From Paramacrobiotus metropolitanus (taxonomy: Eukaryota > Tardigrada > Eutardigrada > Parachela > Macrobiotidae): a DNA stretch of 64,000 nucleotides. The notes beneath the pieces were generated by a model that saw only the letters and a program-made list of their open reading frames with translations, was not told the origin of the DNA and made no database searches. Positions 12,356-23,413 of this stretch are shown here, one piece after another (within the stretch, counting starts at the first letter, position 1; the number at the start of each line of letters is the position of its first letter). Where the stretch lies: assembly GCF_019649055.1 (NCBI RefSeq), contig NW_026570353.1, forward strand, positions 1 to 64,000, given 5' to 3'. Both the position numbers and the translations under genes were made by a program.

Positions 12356-12525
12356 GGCTATTTTGCCGCAGTATTTGCGGTAAAATAGCCATTAGCTATT
12401 TTACCGCACTATGGTCGGCAAAATAGCCTTTTGCTATTTTGCCGCACGCTGCGTTACAATAGTCGTTAGCTATTTTGCCGCATTATGGGTGGCCAAATAG
12501 CCTTTAGCTATTTTGCCGCCGTCTC
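12356..12525. repeat. Left array of ~31-bp palindromic units
   Basis: Four near-perfect hairpin units follow a half unit. Each is built as GCGGCAAAATAG, then a short loop such as CCATT or CTAAA, then CTATTTTGCCGC. They are separated by 6-9 bp of different sequence. Each unit is its own inverted repeat, and the array as a whole is an inverted counterpart of the one at 20268-20438. Confidence 0.85.
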
Positions 12526-13749
12526 CGGTTAACACAGAACAGTTTTAGTAGCTGTTGAAAGTTATCTGTCTACGGAGAAATCGGTAGCGTAGTGCGGGCG
12601 CTGCAGTGCTCTGGGATCCCATTTACGGGAGCAAACCATCCATCCATGGCGTCCAGACATCCGCTAGACGATAAAGTTTTCAATCCTTCCAGTAAGTTCC
12701 GGGCCTCCAAAGCGTCTGGCGTAGACTTTGCCAACGCAGCTTTTTTCGCGTTTCCTTCAAGAATCACCGGTTTCCCTTGAAAATCTGATCCAATCGTACT
12801 AGTTTATGCGAACAATTACCATACATTCGGACTCCGGATAATAAACGTGCACTCCGGCCTGGTCGCTGGAGAATACAGTGCGACCGGGGTCGGAAATATC
12901 GGATCAGTCGGCCAAGCTGAGCAACAGCAGCTTTAGTGATTAATCGTGGATGGCAACACGCTCCAGTGTTATCACGCTGACACGGAACCGTACGAACGAC
13001 CTGATAAGGATCAAGTTGTCCGGATCCGGCTCATCGTCGGCATGATGCAGGGACCCTAGACCTGGTCGTTGTTCAACGCGTCCAAATCGCAGATATAGGT
13101 CGACACGTCGAGTTCAGCAGTTAGAACGCCTCTGTGCCCGAGGACTTGGTTAGAGCAGTAGCAGGCGAAATATTGACTCAGCGACGACACCGCTCGGATA
13201 GCCGATGATACCGGCAAGTCCATTAACAACGACCCGGGCAGGTCTGAAAAATTAATGGCTGAATGGTGTCGCTCGACCCTGGTTTTTGCGGGGGCGAATC
13301 CATCTGCGCGGTATATTCGACCCGCGGAACGGCTTGGCAGACATAAGGAATCCAGCCGATATAGCGGATCCGGGAGACGGCTTCTGCCCGTCCAGTATGA
13401 CACGTCGGCCCCGTTTCAGATACCAACCAGGGACGGCATCTCCAGACTTTTCCGGTAAAGTGCTGCCAAACCCGGTTTAACTGGTATTTGCTGGCATCCG
13501 TGCAAAACTCCGACATGATGCGCAGCAAATACGGGATTTGATCGGGCAGCCGATCGGCTCTATGCATTAAATGGCCATCATGGTGCAGCAGCCCGACATA
13601 GCGTTGCCAAAACCCGTCAATTTGGGAGAGCAGTTTATCTTGGCCGGATAACAATTCGACACGGCACAGCGGCCAGCTGTCGGGGAACAGCGATCGGCCG
13701 CGGCTGCACATCAACCAGAACATGAGTACTACTTACTAGGAAGCAGTAC
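12526..13749. other. Interior of the foldback-like element, unassigned
   Basis: Two minus-strand open frames (12570-12767 and 13223-13723) have protein-like composition, for example EARNLLEGLKTLSSSGCLD and SQIDGFWQRYVGLLHHDGH, but no known domain was recognised. They may be debris of another mobile element. Confidence 0.25.
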
Positions 13750-14513
13750 TACTTGCTGCTCTGGAAAAGGATTCTGGCGCATGGTTGAACGCCCTTCCAG
13801 CAGCGAATCTGCATACGTTTCTGCGAGACGAGGAAGTCAGAATAGACGTCGCTCTGCGTTTTGGACTCCTCGTGGTGGAGGAGCATAACTGCGTGAATTG
13901 CGGAAGTGTCGTGGAAGTTAACGGCCACCACGGACTGTCCTGTCCAAGTAGTAAAGGAAGAGGATCTCGTCATGGTGATCTGAACAACGAAGTTAAACGG
14001 GGTCTGGAGCTTGCGGGCTATCCTTGTAAAACCGAACCGGTTGGCCTGTCAGATAAACATGGCAAGCGACCAGATGGTATGACCTTGATCCCAGTACTTG
14101 ACGGTAAAGCGGTTGTATGGGATGCGACGTGCTGGGACACGGTGGTCGTTTCGAACGTTCACGCGAGCTCGATGAAAGCCGGAAGTGTAGCGCAGTCGGC
14201 CGAAGACAGTAAGCGGCGGAAGTACGATTTCGTCGAAGGTTTGGGATATTTCTTCTACCCTCTGACAATTGAGACGCTGAAAAATTTTGGAGCTTTTTTT
14301 GCTGAGCTGGTCCGTTTCGTCGGGAGAAAGATTCGGGATAACACTGGAGAACCTCGATCTACAGCCTTTTTGAGACAACGTTTTAGTCTAGCAGTAGTCA
14401 GAGGCAATGCAGCCGCTGTTTTGGGTACTCTCAACACACGTCCAAAAACCTTAAAGGACACTCACGATTTTGGATGTTTTTTATATTGTTTAAAATTTAA
14501 TCATTTGAATTAG
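13750..14513 (+). pseudogene. 5'-truncated fragment of an R2-like LINE (endonuclease end)
   Basis: The plus-strand frame is collinear with the last quarter of the full-length LINE protein at 49217-52129. It shares the CCHC motif before the nuclease (CVNC...HHGLSC), the restriction-like endonuclease signature KRPDGMTLIP...WDATC and the conserved ending LRQRFSLAVVRGNAAAVLGTL. Everything upstream, including the reverse transcriptase, is missing. Such 5' truncation is usual for LINE copies. It is a diverged relative of the intact element, not a recent copy, and lies inside the foldback-like element. Confidence 0.85.
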
Positions 14514-15485
14514 TGTAAATGTGCGCTCGCGTATTGACACATGTGCTGGCAGATTCCGAATAAAAGTTTTCACCAGAACATGTATACCGCCGACCTAAAC
14601 GGACACTGCGGCAACCGGAAATCGTACCACGCCGACCTATACGGATGGTGTGGCACCCACCCACAGTGGAACTGCGGGATCGGACACAGGGTCAACGGGA
14701 TCGTTGGAAAGCTGTGACAGCCGGAAAACGGCAGTCACAGCCACGTCGACCAACATCGAGCGGGACCGTCGTCACCGATAATGTCACCGTCACCGTCCGC
14801 CCGACTTTGGCGAGACGTAGGGAAACGTGAGGCAGAAGAATTAATCAAAGAGCGACCGCCGACTCCAACGCGTTCCGACGTAAACTCGAGCTGAGGAGAG
14901 AGAAAAGATGCTAGAATTGGCAAACCGGATACAGCCGAAAAAGTGTCTGGGAACCATGGCTGCCGGAACGCCAGACGTGCTGTTCATTGTAACAAATGGC
15001 GAGACGGCCGAGCCGACGCCGTTGGGGATCAGCGACCCGTCTCGACGGATGAGCGAAGCGACCGTGCTGGCACTGACCGGAACCGACAAAAAGTCATTGA
15101 ATCGCGGATGCTTGGGCGAGCTGCTGCTGGCTATTAATCGAGACACGGATTTTCTTTTATTCGATAGTGACATGCTGAAAGCGGACGAATGGACAATCCG
15201 CTCCGCCGGTGTAACCGACAACAAGAAGCGATTGGTACGAGGAAGATTACAGTTGAGTCGGTAGTGCATAGCTGCTGCGAGTCAAACTGAACACCATTTC
15301 CGTAAGCTGTTGACGTACCAGGAAACCAAGTATGGTTGCACAAACCAACAGCTGTGGTTGGTAAGTAAACGATGCAACCTCCCACGGCTGACTGTTGCTC
15401 AGATGTTAAAAATGCAACTATCTACGGTTGACTTCAGTATCTCTCGGACTGGTTCCAATCGGGTTGTCCGTACTTTCGCCAAATG
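14514..15485. other. Unassigned interior sequence
   Basis: A plus-strand open frame at 14908-15264 (ATG, 118 codons, with the run LFIVTNGETAEPTPLGISDP) shows no known domain. The overlapping minus-strand frame is equally long, so coding status is undecided. Confidence 0.2.
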
Positions 15486-16100
15486 TTATTCGATGGCGTT
15501 ATGGATTTGCAGCTCCGTTACGAGGCTTCGCTTGGTGTCCGAGCATTCTGGGCAGATCGGGAGTCCGGGGTTTGTCGGTTGATCAAGCCGATTTATCCTA
15601 GACTCATTCGCTGCCTCTGGTATCTGGATAGGCTGCAATACACTGGAAGATGGGTTCCGCTGACCCTCATTGGCGGTCTTTGGCGCCCGGGTTAAGACAA
15701 ACTTGGAATGCAGATAGTCGCATCCGAGAAGTACGGGAACGTTCGAGTTGTTTGGTTGGACGTAGAATGTGTGGGGGCTGGTGTATCCTCGCACAGTTAC
15801 CGGTACGGTACAGCAATGGACAACATGCATGCGACTTGTCCGGAAACGCCGAGTTTCGGCTCCGGTGTCCAACATGGCCATAGTTATTACAGGTTAAATC
15901 TGAGTCCATGCCCGGACTACCTTCGGTTGTCCGGGGGATTTTAATGGCTGGATCGTTACCTCTCGGATGGTCACTTCGACCGGGATTAAAGGTGTTGTTG
16001 ATCCGCCGGGGAAACTATTTGTGTCTTCACACGGAGTTGGTGGGACTCTGTCAGGTCTCGGTGGGTCTACTTCGTCTTGTGGGTAAACCATACTTCGGAG
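15486..16100 (-). pseudogene. Ty3/gypsy remnant, aspartic protease part
   Basis: Minus-strand frames match the protease ORF of the intact element (39904-40818): IREVTIQPLKSPGQPKVVRAW, then the catalytic motif MLDTGAET, then VPVLLGCDYLHSKF. The C-x2-C finger with IHNAIE that follows the protease is also kept. Frames are broken near 15880. On this strand it follows the reverse-transcriptase part directly, although protease should precede it, so the remnant is rearranged or made of two copies. Confidence 0.75.
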
Positions 16101-18110
16101 TTAACCGTGGAAAGTTTTACTGAAGAAGATGATGTCGTGGATGTATAAAAATACGCCTTTCTTCCGGGCTGATGCCGTTATATTATCCATATGCATCTGG
16201 AAGGTCGCTGCTCCGTTGCAGACTTCAAATGGCATACGGTTGAATCTCCACATCCCCTCCTGTGTTACGAAGGTGGTGTAATTCTTGGAGTTCTCATCAA
16301 TGGGAGTTTGCCAGAAACCGGACTGGCAGTCTACTTTACCGTAGTACTCCATTCCGGTGCACTGGTTCAGTAGCTCGTCCGGGTTCGGTAGTGGGTAATT
16401 ATTTTTCTTCGTTACTGCATTCAACTTTATGTAGTTGATGCACAAGCGAGTTCCACCCATGCTGTCTCCGTTCCGTTTCGCGGCTAAGACGACGGGGAAG
16501 CTCCATGCAGCCGATGAAGGTTCGATGACTCTTTGGTCGAGCATCTCCTGCACATGTTTCTGGATAAATCCCCGTCGTTTCCAGCTTGTTCTGGTGGGGT
16601 TCATCTTAATTGGCTGTGCTCCTTGGACGTCGATGGTGTGTGTTAAACCTTTGACATCTTCGTAAGGCTTCTTCGAGGTCGGGAAGACAGTCCGGTATAC
16701 CCAGGCAACTCCCTTTAGTTTGGCCAGTTGCTCATCGGTAAGGTTTTTGCCGAAGTTCATGTAGTCAATGATTTTTTGTCGCTCCTCTTGGGATTCCGCG
16801 TCCTCCTCCTCTACTTAAGCTGAGCGTATTCTCGCTATCTCGATTCTCTGATCGACCGTCATCATTGTGAAAGGTTCGACTCTACCCAGGGGTGCACCCT
16901 TTCGTAAGGTGACCTCACGGTGAGTATGGTTGGCTACCATGACGGTGAATCGTTTTCCGTCATGTTTGGTTACGCCATCCATCATCTCGACTCCGTCTCG
17001 TTGGGGGTCGGATACACAAAGGTGCTGTCGCCCCGAAAATTTTAAATTTCGGCAATGGTCTGGGCTCCGGCTTGGTCGGCCATGTCTTGGCTATTCCAAG
17101 TGGGAGTTTCCAGATGACATGCTCGTTGTCGATGTCGGGTTCGTATATGTCGTTGTACTGCATGTGGCCAAGTTTAACGCCCTTCTTCAGTATCTTCGGT
17201 TGATGTGTCGTATTCTGGATGTTTATCCAGGCCGTGTCCATCTGAGATCGGATCTCGATTTTGGCTTCTATTGGCCGAATAGGTCGGTTTTTTTGCCGTA
17301 AAATATGAAGTAAATGCGTCTCAAAGGAACCATTGGTTTGGCCGTCCGTACCTTGATAGAGCACGTTGAGTATGGTGGAAGAGAGACTCTATCGCTGTTG
17401 AAGACCCCTTGTCGGTCCAGCGGCTTAGCGTCAATGAGTGGGTCCAGCGACAAATGGCAAACTTTTGGGTGTTTGTTGCCCAGGTTTAACTCTTTAACTG
17501 ACTTGATTTTTGCAATCCGGACCTTCCGTGGGCGCGGTTGTTCCAACTACTGTTGGTCAGTCAAGTTAACCGAGGTCGGGTGTTCCGTTGACAACTGCTG
17601 GACTACTATCGTTAGAAGTCGGAGATTGTCATCCTCCGGTTGGCCTCCTCCGAATTCCCTTAAGATTTTAAGTTGGTCAAGTTCCGCCTGTTATTCAGGG
17701 TCGACTGGCTTTTTCTGTCCGGTCTGTTGCGGAGGAGGGTCGACTATGAATTCAGTATGGATGATGGACCGCAGTGCTGTAGTTAGCCTGACGTCGTAGG
17801 TCGGTTCTTTGTCCTCCTCGGACGAGTCATCCGAGTCGTCGTTCCGCGGTTTATCCGACCTGCAGTGTCGAACTGACGGGTCGGATTCTTCATCGTCATC
17901 CTCTTCGGATTCTTCCGAAGGTTCATTATCTGAGTCCGTATCCGGTGGATCACTCGACCTTTGTACGTCCAAACCATCCGAGTCTTACCCCTCGTATTCT
18001 ATGGCTGATCCACTATCAAGGTTGACCTCTGGTATGTTACCATCTCCGGCTTCTGTGGTCGGTGGCACGAGCACGAGATCCATTCCGTCAAATCTAAACC
18101 CGGAGCAGTA
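16101..18110 (-). pseudogene. Ty3/gypsy remnant, pol part from acidic region to reverse transcriptase
   Basis: From 18110 down to 16101 the minus strand is collinear with about 41560-43590 of the intact element: the acidic stretch (EPSEESEEDDDEESD), the region with VSLPPYSTCSIKVRTAKP, and the reverse transcriptase up to the catalytic box, here YIHDIIFF in place of YIDDIIFF. The loss of the first catalytic aspartate and several stops and frameshifts show a dead copy. Protein similarity to the intact element is high but clearly incomplete, so this is an older member of the same family. Confidence 0.8.
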
Positions 18111-18805
18111 CGGCCAAACGTCGCACAATGGTACATCGGCCCTCAGACCTGGATGGAAAGCCAGATGAACGGTTACCCGTTTGCTTTGGATCATTCCCGT
18201 GTAAAGCAACCGCGGGACGGCTCGTACCTGCCTCAACGCGCAGCGGAGTCCACGATCCGGAACTGGGTAACAGCGCATACAGCGTTAATGGATGCCGATA
18301 TAGCGAAGCGCGCGACCGCATACGAAGACTTCTGCACGCGGGCTATGCACGTCGCCCGGGGCTCTATTAACAGCACGCTTGTCCAGCTGGCGTTGAAGTT
18401 GCCCGCGCCGATATTCAACGAAGCGACGCTGCATCGCCTTCAGCAAAGGAACTTCCCCGTCGAAACAACGATGCCACCACATGGAACACCAGGGATACCT
18501 TGGTGGCTGACTGAAGCATCCCACATGAAAAGCACTGGAGGGTGATGAACGACTGCGCCGATTGCCCTGTCGGCATTCCGCAGTATGACTCCATCAAGGA
18601 GACCAAACACTGGGCAAGGTGGGAGGGTTTGTCACCGGAAGAAGCGGAAAAACTAGCCGCTGAAGAAGCGAAGAAATTAGCTGCCTCGTCTGCAAATACC
18701 GCTGAAGAAGCCAAGCAGTTAGCTGCCTCGTCTTGGATTCCTCCGACTGGAGAAACTGCCGACGGCGGACGCATGGACACCGACGACGCGGATGACCGTG
18801 TCTGA
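18111..18805 (+). CDS. Two overlapping unrecognised open frames
   Basis: A frame at 18153-18545 is followed by one at 18542-18805 (first ATG at 18545). The first has TIRNWVTAHTALMDADIAKR and LKLPAPIFNEATLHRLQQRN; the second carries an alanine- and glutamate-rich repeat (EEAEKLAAEEAKKLAASS, then TAEEAKQLAASS) likely to form a coiled coil. Close stop-start overlap suggests a retroelement gag remnant, but nothing was recognised with confidence. Inside the foldback-like element. Confidence 0.25.
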
Positions 18806-20267
18806 AAAGGGGATCCCATTGACGAGTTTATGGAATCTAATAACTTTCAGTGAGAAGCCTACGGTGTCGCGATCGTGCATTGTCTGGGTACCAGTAATTT
18901 GTTGTTTTTTTGTTCACATTATGTACAATTAACTTTTCATTAATGAACTGCTATACTAGCAGCAATCTTTTGTTTTCACGGCTGTGGGTCCAGCCTTCCC
19001 GCAGCGAGGGGACGTGTCGTGCTCCTGAGTGGAGTTGTTATAGAGTGCTTTCATGTACTCTTATTCCCTCCATGTACTCCTATTGGTCGGCTCTGCCGCC
19101 GGAACTGTTACGTAATCATGACATGTTATTCTACGGCGTATAAAAGCCGGGTACGTCTCTGCGATAAAGTTCAGGTGAATTTTCGGATCTTTTGCTTTTG
19201 TTACTAAATTTGATCTGGAAAGTGCGGGTCTTTCGTTTCGTGTAGTAGCAGCAAGTAGTTTTGCTGGTCGTAAGCTTCCTAGCTAGGAAGTAGCCATTCT
19301 TCCCCCCTAGTAGAGCGGCACTGGCAGCTCCCTCTGACTAGGAAGTAGCCAATCTTACCTTCGGATAGAGTGAGAGTGTTGCACAACTTGTGACAATATC
19401 TTCGCCAAAAGCGCACTGCTACAAAATGAGACCGTCTGGCGGCATGCCAGTGCATACAGTTCACAACATTTCCAACGACATTCCTCTTCGTTATCACACT
19501 TTACATACCACCCAAGCTATGCTTCCCATGACATATGGAAGCGCTTTATGAATGGCGTGATCCATAGGTCCACAGGCCGGCTATGCGCATCCACGCTTCC
19601 ATACGCGACTGGCGACGCGTTGTTAGTGTTTATGCGGCTAGCGACTTTTGGCTGCGCGACAGGTCGCCGTGTGACAATTGGTTTTACAGACATCGCGTCT
19701 AAGGGCAACTCATTCTTGGGGCCAATATTCATATGGCTGTTCGGTGCCATAAACTGGTCTATAATTTTTGATTTCGCCAACGTCGCGCGCTGAGATGTCA
19801 CACAACAAAACGGCAGCAAATCGAGGTGTCTCAAAACAAGTTAGCTGCTGCGACGAAATACCTGTGGCGAAATGTCCGACGACGAAATGTCTCGAGATCA
19901 CTTGGGCTGTCACGCATTTTTTTGCCGAAATCGGAAGAAACGTACATTCGGCGGTGGACAATTTTCGTTATTTGTTGACTGGGGCAGACTTTTCTTTGAA
20001 TGAACTTTATGGCGCTGATCTGATACCAAATAGAAATTGTTGTCACACTATCCGTTTCCGAATATGCACTCATCGGAAGCCGTACGCCCTCGACTAGCTT
20101 CATGTCCAATATTCGGTCCCCGTGCTAAAAGAACCTTCCCAAGGACGTGCTTTTACGAATTCCAGCGATACAAGTCAAGGTCGGCTTACGGCAATCGACC
20201 AAATCCAGGAGAAAATGCTCTATTTGGCAGTGCAGTTCGTACCCTTTACTGTCGCAAATTAGACCAT
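18806..20267. other. Unassigned interior sequence
   Basis: Contains a short direct repeat (CTAGGAAGTAGCCA at about 19280-19294 and 19338-19352). Overlapping frames on both strands near 19.5-20.1 kb are of similar length, so none is claimed as a gene. Confidence 0.2.
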
Positions 20268-20438
20268 AGTGTGGCAAAATAGCTAAAGGCTGTTTAAACG
20301 CAGTCTGCGGCAAAATAGCTAATGGCTATTTTCCCTGCCATACTGCGGCAAAATAGCTAAAGGCTATTTTAACGCAGTGTGCGGCAAAATAGCAAAAAGC
20401 TATTTTGACGCACTGTAAAAAAGTGCGGCAAAATAGCC
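20268..20438. repeat. Right array of ~31-bp palindromic units
   Basis: About four units of GCGGCAAAATAGCTAAAGGC and its mirror half, spaced by 6-9 bp, ending in a half unit. Same unit as the left array at 12356-12525, and the outer half units of the two arrays are inverted to each other. Confidence 0.85.
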
Positions 20439-20444
20439 TTAGCC

Positions 20445-20455
20445 CTAACATTTCG
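20445..20455 (+). repeat. Right copy of 11-bp target-site duplication
   Basis: CTAACATTTCG, identical to 12341-12351, directly outside the right palindrome array. Confidence 0.7.
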
Positions 20456-20576
20456 TTTTGCAAAGCTAGCTGGTTGCTTTTGTGCGGGTTAGTGTTTTGC
20501 GATGTCGACTCACATACTTTCGGCAGCGGAATACAATTATTGCAGCCACAGTATGATTCGGATAAATATGGCAAAT
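20445..20576 (-). pseudogene. 5' half of a coding exon split by the foldback-like element
   Basis: Minus-strand frame from a splice acceptor (ATTAG) at 20577 through CGCNNCIPLPKVCESTSQ and HKSNQLALQNEML to the 11-bp repeat. The frame at the repeat (E-M-L) equals that of the other half at 12186-12351. Upstream exons were not found in 20.6-21.8 kb. The gene family was not recognised. Confidence 0.55.
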
Positions 20577-20817
20577 CTAATGATCGATATTTACTAAAGA
20601 ATAGTTCTAATGCAACAGGGAATGCCTAGTAGTAAACGTGTTAGACTCGTAAACGTAGGCTGTGCAAGAACTGGTTGTTAAGGTTTTAATCATTAACGGA
20701 TAACAGACTGAACTCGAGTTTCGATGTAATGTAGTGCTGTGATAATGTGTAAAGCATTAACGACAGAAATCACGTATCCTTCCTCGTACGCAATTTCTGT
20801 CGGTCAGATCAGACATA

Positions 20818-21181
20818 TGGCGGGCCGTTTGGGTCAGCTTGATCAAATTCTTATGCATCGAAACACGAAACATCAAAACACAGATTCATGCTTTCACAGA
20901 CATCAACTTCATGAACCACACACATCAAATCGTCGGTGATCAGTTTCTAAAACATCAATTACACAAACCACAAACATCAAATCACCGGTGAGCAATTTCA
21001 CAAACATCAATTACACGAAACATCGGATCTTTGGTGATCGATTTCAAAAACGTCAATTACACGAAACACAAAAAATTTTCGGACTTGGAAAATTTTTGGC
21101 GTTTTTGAATACCACTACACCCTTTGGTTTTTTTGTGTTTCGCGTATTTGATGTTTCAAATCTGACCCAAACGGCCCGCCA
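20818..21181. mobile_element. 364-bp MITE with 20-bp perfect terminal inverted repeats
   Basis: Starts TGGCGGGCCGTTTGGGTCAG and ends with its exact reverse complement, flanked on each side by TA. The TA duplication points to mobilisation by a Tc1/mariner-pogo type transposase. The related arm at 23765-24215 lacks the insert. Its ends differ from those of the pogo element at 26598-29443, so that element is not its obvious master. Confidence 0.75.
20866..21070. repeat. Minisatellite inside the MITE, units of about 46-52 bp
   Basis: About four degenerate units with the shared parts GGTGA(T/G)C, then AATTTC or GTTTCT, then AAACATCAATTACACGAAAC. Fills much of the MITE interior. Confidence 0.7.
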
Positions 21182-21880
21182 TACAGACAGACATACTCGT
21201 ACTGACCACCACAATGCAGCCACATTCCGTATGTGCACCATTCTAACAGTTCTCATCCGGCATCATCAAGAAACATGTAAACATGACCACGCACAAGTAA
21301 GATGGGAATCAGTGATCCACGCGACTGACGCCATCCTATTGCAGCGTCTGGCTGGCACGCGCCACCACACACGCGCACACCCGGCTAACCGGCATGCAGG
21401 CGGCTTGCAACTGACAACGTGAAAGCTGTGACCCGGACCTCCCTTAATTTTATTTGCCCTGGTAACTTTTTTTTATTTCGTTGGGATCTTGGAGGGAGTG
21501 CCAATTCATGATGACGAGAGCTTTTAGGACATAAAACTCATAATTATTTATTAGTTACCCATTTACTTGTACACGGTCAGTTTTATTGTAAGATTCGAAC
21601 TTTCCTGTTTCAAATACCATCCAACAAAATTTCCCGCAGATCAAATTTTGCCGATTTCCGTGGCACCGTCGCTCCACGCATTATATCCATTTAAACACAA
21701 GTAAGAAAGCGTACGCTCAATTACAAGCCGTTGCAAAAGTTCTCACAATCAGTGATTTATTAAAACAAAATAAATCCACTGTCCATCATGCTAAAATTTG
21801 TCTATTGTTGTATCCTCGGTATGGTCGTGCAGTACCGAATTGCCCAAACCAGTACTCTGTATGTTCCACAACCACCATCT

Positions 21881-23413
21881 TTAACGACGCTTTGTTGCCG
21901 ATTGACCGTTGTTCTGGTTGGCTTCCGCGGATCTTTTACATGGATTGCGAGCGGGAAAATAAAGAGTTCTGTTCTTCACCGCAAGTTGTTTCTTAATTCG
22001 TTTCTCTGTCGGAAACGGCACCTCAGGTTTCACTGCGGCATTCAGGTACATGAACAAGTCCCGCATCTCCGTGTCCGTCAGCAGACCGCTCTGTCACCAA
22101 GGGAAATAAGAAACAAATCAAAACCCATCTTGTTAGTAGTGTTTCCACAAGGTTTTCCGTAAGCTCACCTGGCCAGGTCCATCAGCCAGCTGCTTGTTAT
22201 CCAACAGCGGGAATCGGACGAGAAATAAGGCGTCACGCAGTACCTGGCGTCGGTTCGCAGCAGATGCATCCATGCCATTACGAGCGCAGGCAGCGGCGGC
22301 CCATCTGCAGCGACACAGAAACTTCGATAACAATATACAAAACGAGATAAAGAAATCGGTCTAAAACTCTTATACACGCCCTTCGTTTTTCAACTACTTC
22401 CACGCACCTTTCAACAGCCAAATATATATCATTCTCCGAGGCCTGCAGTTTGAGCTGCAAAAGGTCTTGCAGCATCTGTAGCGAAATGTTGACAAATTCC
22501 TCCGACCGCAGTACCGCACTGGTCTTCTCTTCCACCAACACCCGACACTTTTTCACAATTTTCTCCGCTTGCCAATCAAGTGCCTGCACAACACAATCGA
22601 AATTTGATCTCGCCAACCGTCGTGCAACGAACAGTATGAACACGAACGGTGGAAGTATAGTACAACGTACCTCTTTCAGCGTATCCAGACAGTTGTCAGG
22701 ATTCAGCCGCTTCCTGATGAATTCCGAGCAGATATCAACGAGCTGCGGCAAATCGTATTTATCGGCGCACTTCAGGGTTCCGAAAACATTGTCAGCACTC
22801 AGATTATCCACTGCATCAGTGTACAAGAAACTGCAAAACGAACCACAAAGACATGAACAAAACTGCGCACCGGGGCTTCTTTATTGTCTCATTCTTTAAG
22901 CGGCATGAAAGGAGCCGATATCAACAGAAACCGGTCCTGCCAACTGGCCACAACAAACTAGTTTCCCACGCTACGCTGGCCGCCGTACCTGAGCATGATG
23001 GCGAAGGCTTCGGGAGGAATGTCGGGAATCTCGACAGCATTGTCATGGTTTTCAGAGAGTTGGCCGAAAAGCATGGCCCGGAACACAGCGCTCCGAGAGC
23101 CCAAAACGAACCTGCGTACACCCAATGAAAAATTACAACACTACGAAAACCATCTCACATACCCAGCAGAAAACGACAATGATTTGGGAAAACCAACTCG
23201 GCACAGCGCTCGAGCAGATAATTTGAGTCTGCGAGGCAAGCCAGGATCGTACTTGTGCGCAGAGAAGTCCTGGATTCGGTCAAAGTGGCGTCCTACTGTG
23301 AAGCGCACATCACTCAGCTCGCCATCCGCCAATGCTTGTTTCATAACGCCGACAATTCCAGACGCAGGTTGTCCACGGTCAGGGAGAGTCGATGAAACTG
23401 TGTTCATCGACAT
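21881..23413 (-). CDS. BTB-BACK protein without the C-terminal Tudor-like domain
   Basis: Six intact exons: 23253-23413 (ATG, MSMNTVSSTLPDRGQPASG), 22989-23111, 22671-22830, 22408-22583, 22169-22304 and 21881-22090. Exon phases match the other paralogues and the total of 966 coding bases gives 321 aa. The BTB domain has LSDVRFTVGRHFDRI, FRAMLFGQLSENHD and LKCADKYDLPQLVDIC; the BACK part has DIYLAVER and FLVRFPLLDNKQLADGPGQ. As in BTBD1/2/3/6, it should act as a CUL3 adaptor. The last exon begins SGLLTDTEMRDLFMYLNAAV but then diverges into a short basic tail (NPCKRSAEANQNNGQSATKR) and ends, lacking the Tudor-like domain of its neighbours. The tail could be a nuclear signal. It lies between the arms of an inverted repeat. 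Confidence 0.85.

Larger units (their letters stand above)
12352..20444. mobile_element. 8.1-kb foldback-like (possibly MULE-like) composite element
   Basis: The ends are inverted to each other: the left end begins with GGCTATTTTGCCGC after four bases, and the right end finishes with GCGGCAAAATAGCC. Both ends are arrays of ~31-bp palindromic units. An 11-bp direct repeat flanks the whole. Long terminal repeats made of short tandem units with a 9-11 bp target duplication are typical of foldback elements and MULEs (established knowledge); assignment here is by analogy. No transposase was recognised inside, so it appears non-autonomous. Its cargo is a LINE 3' fragment (13750-14513, plus), a rearranged gypsy remnant (15486-18110, minus) and unassigned DNA. 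It lies inside a coding exon of a minus-strand gene. Confidence 0.65.
20637..21420. repeat. Left arm of an inverted repeat, interrupted by a MITE
   Basis: From the run GTAAACGTAGGCTGTGCAAG to CGGCTTGCAACTGACAACG, this arm matches the reverse complement of 23765-24215 in blocks (for example GATAACAGACTGAACTC, GACAGAAATCACGTAT, CCATTCTAACAGTTCTCATC, CCGGCTAACCGGC). The extra length comes from the 364-bp MITE inserted in this arm only. The arms flank the BTB gene at 21881-23413. Confidence 0.7.

Noticed and set aside
12356-12525. CRISPR-like look of the array (palindromic ~31-bp repeats with short spacers)
   Set aside because: Spacers are only 6-9 bp, units vary, the host is a eukaryote with spliced genes, and a mirror array lies 8 kb away, as expected of transposon ends.
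14841-15269. Minus-strand frame of 142 codons
   Set aside because: An equally long frame lies opposite on the plus strand; neither has a recognised domain, so no coding claim is made for it.
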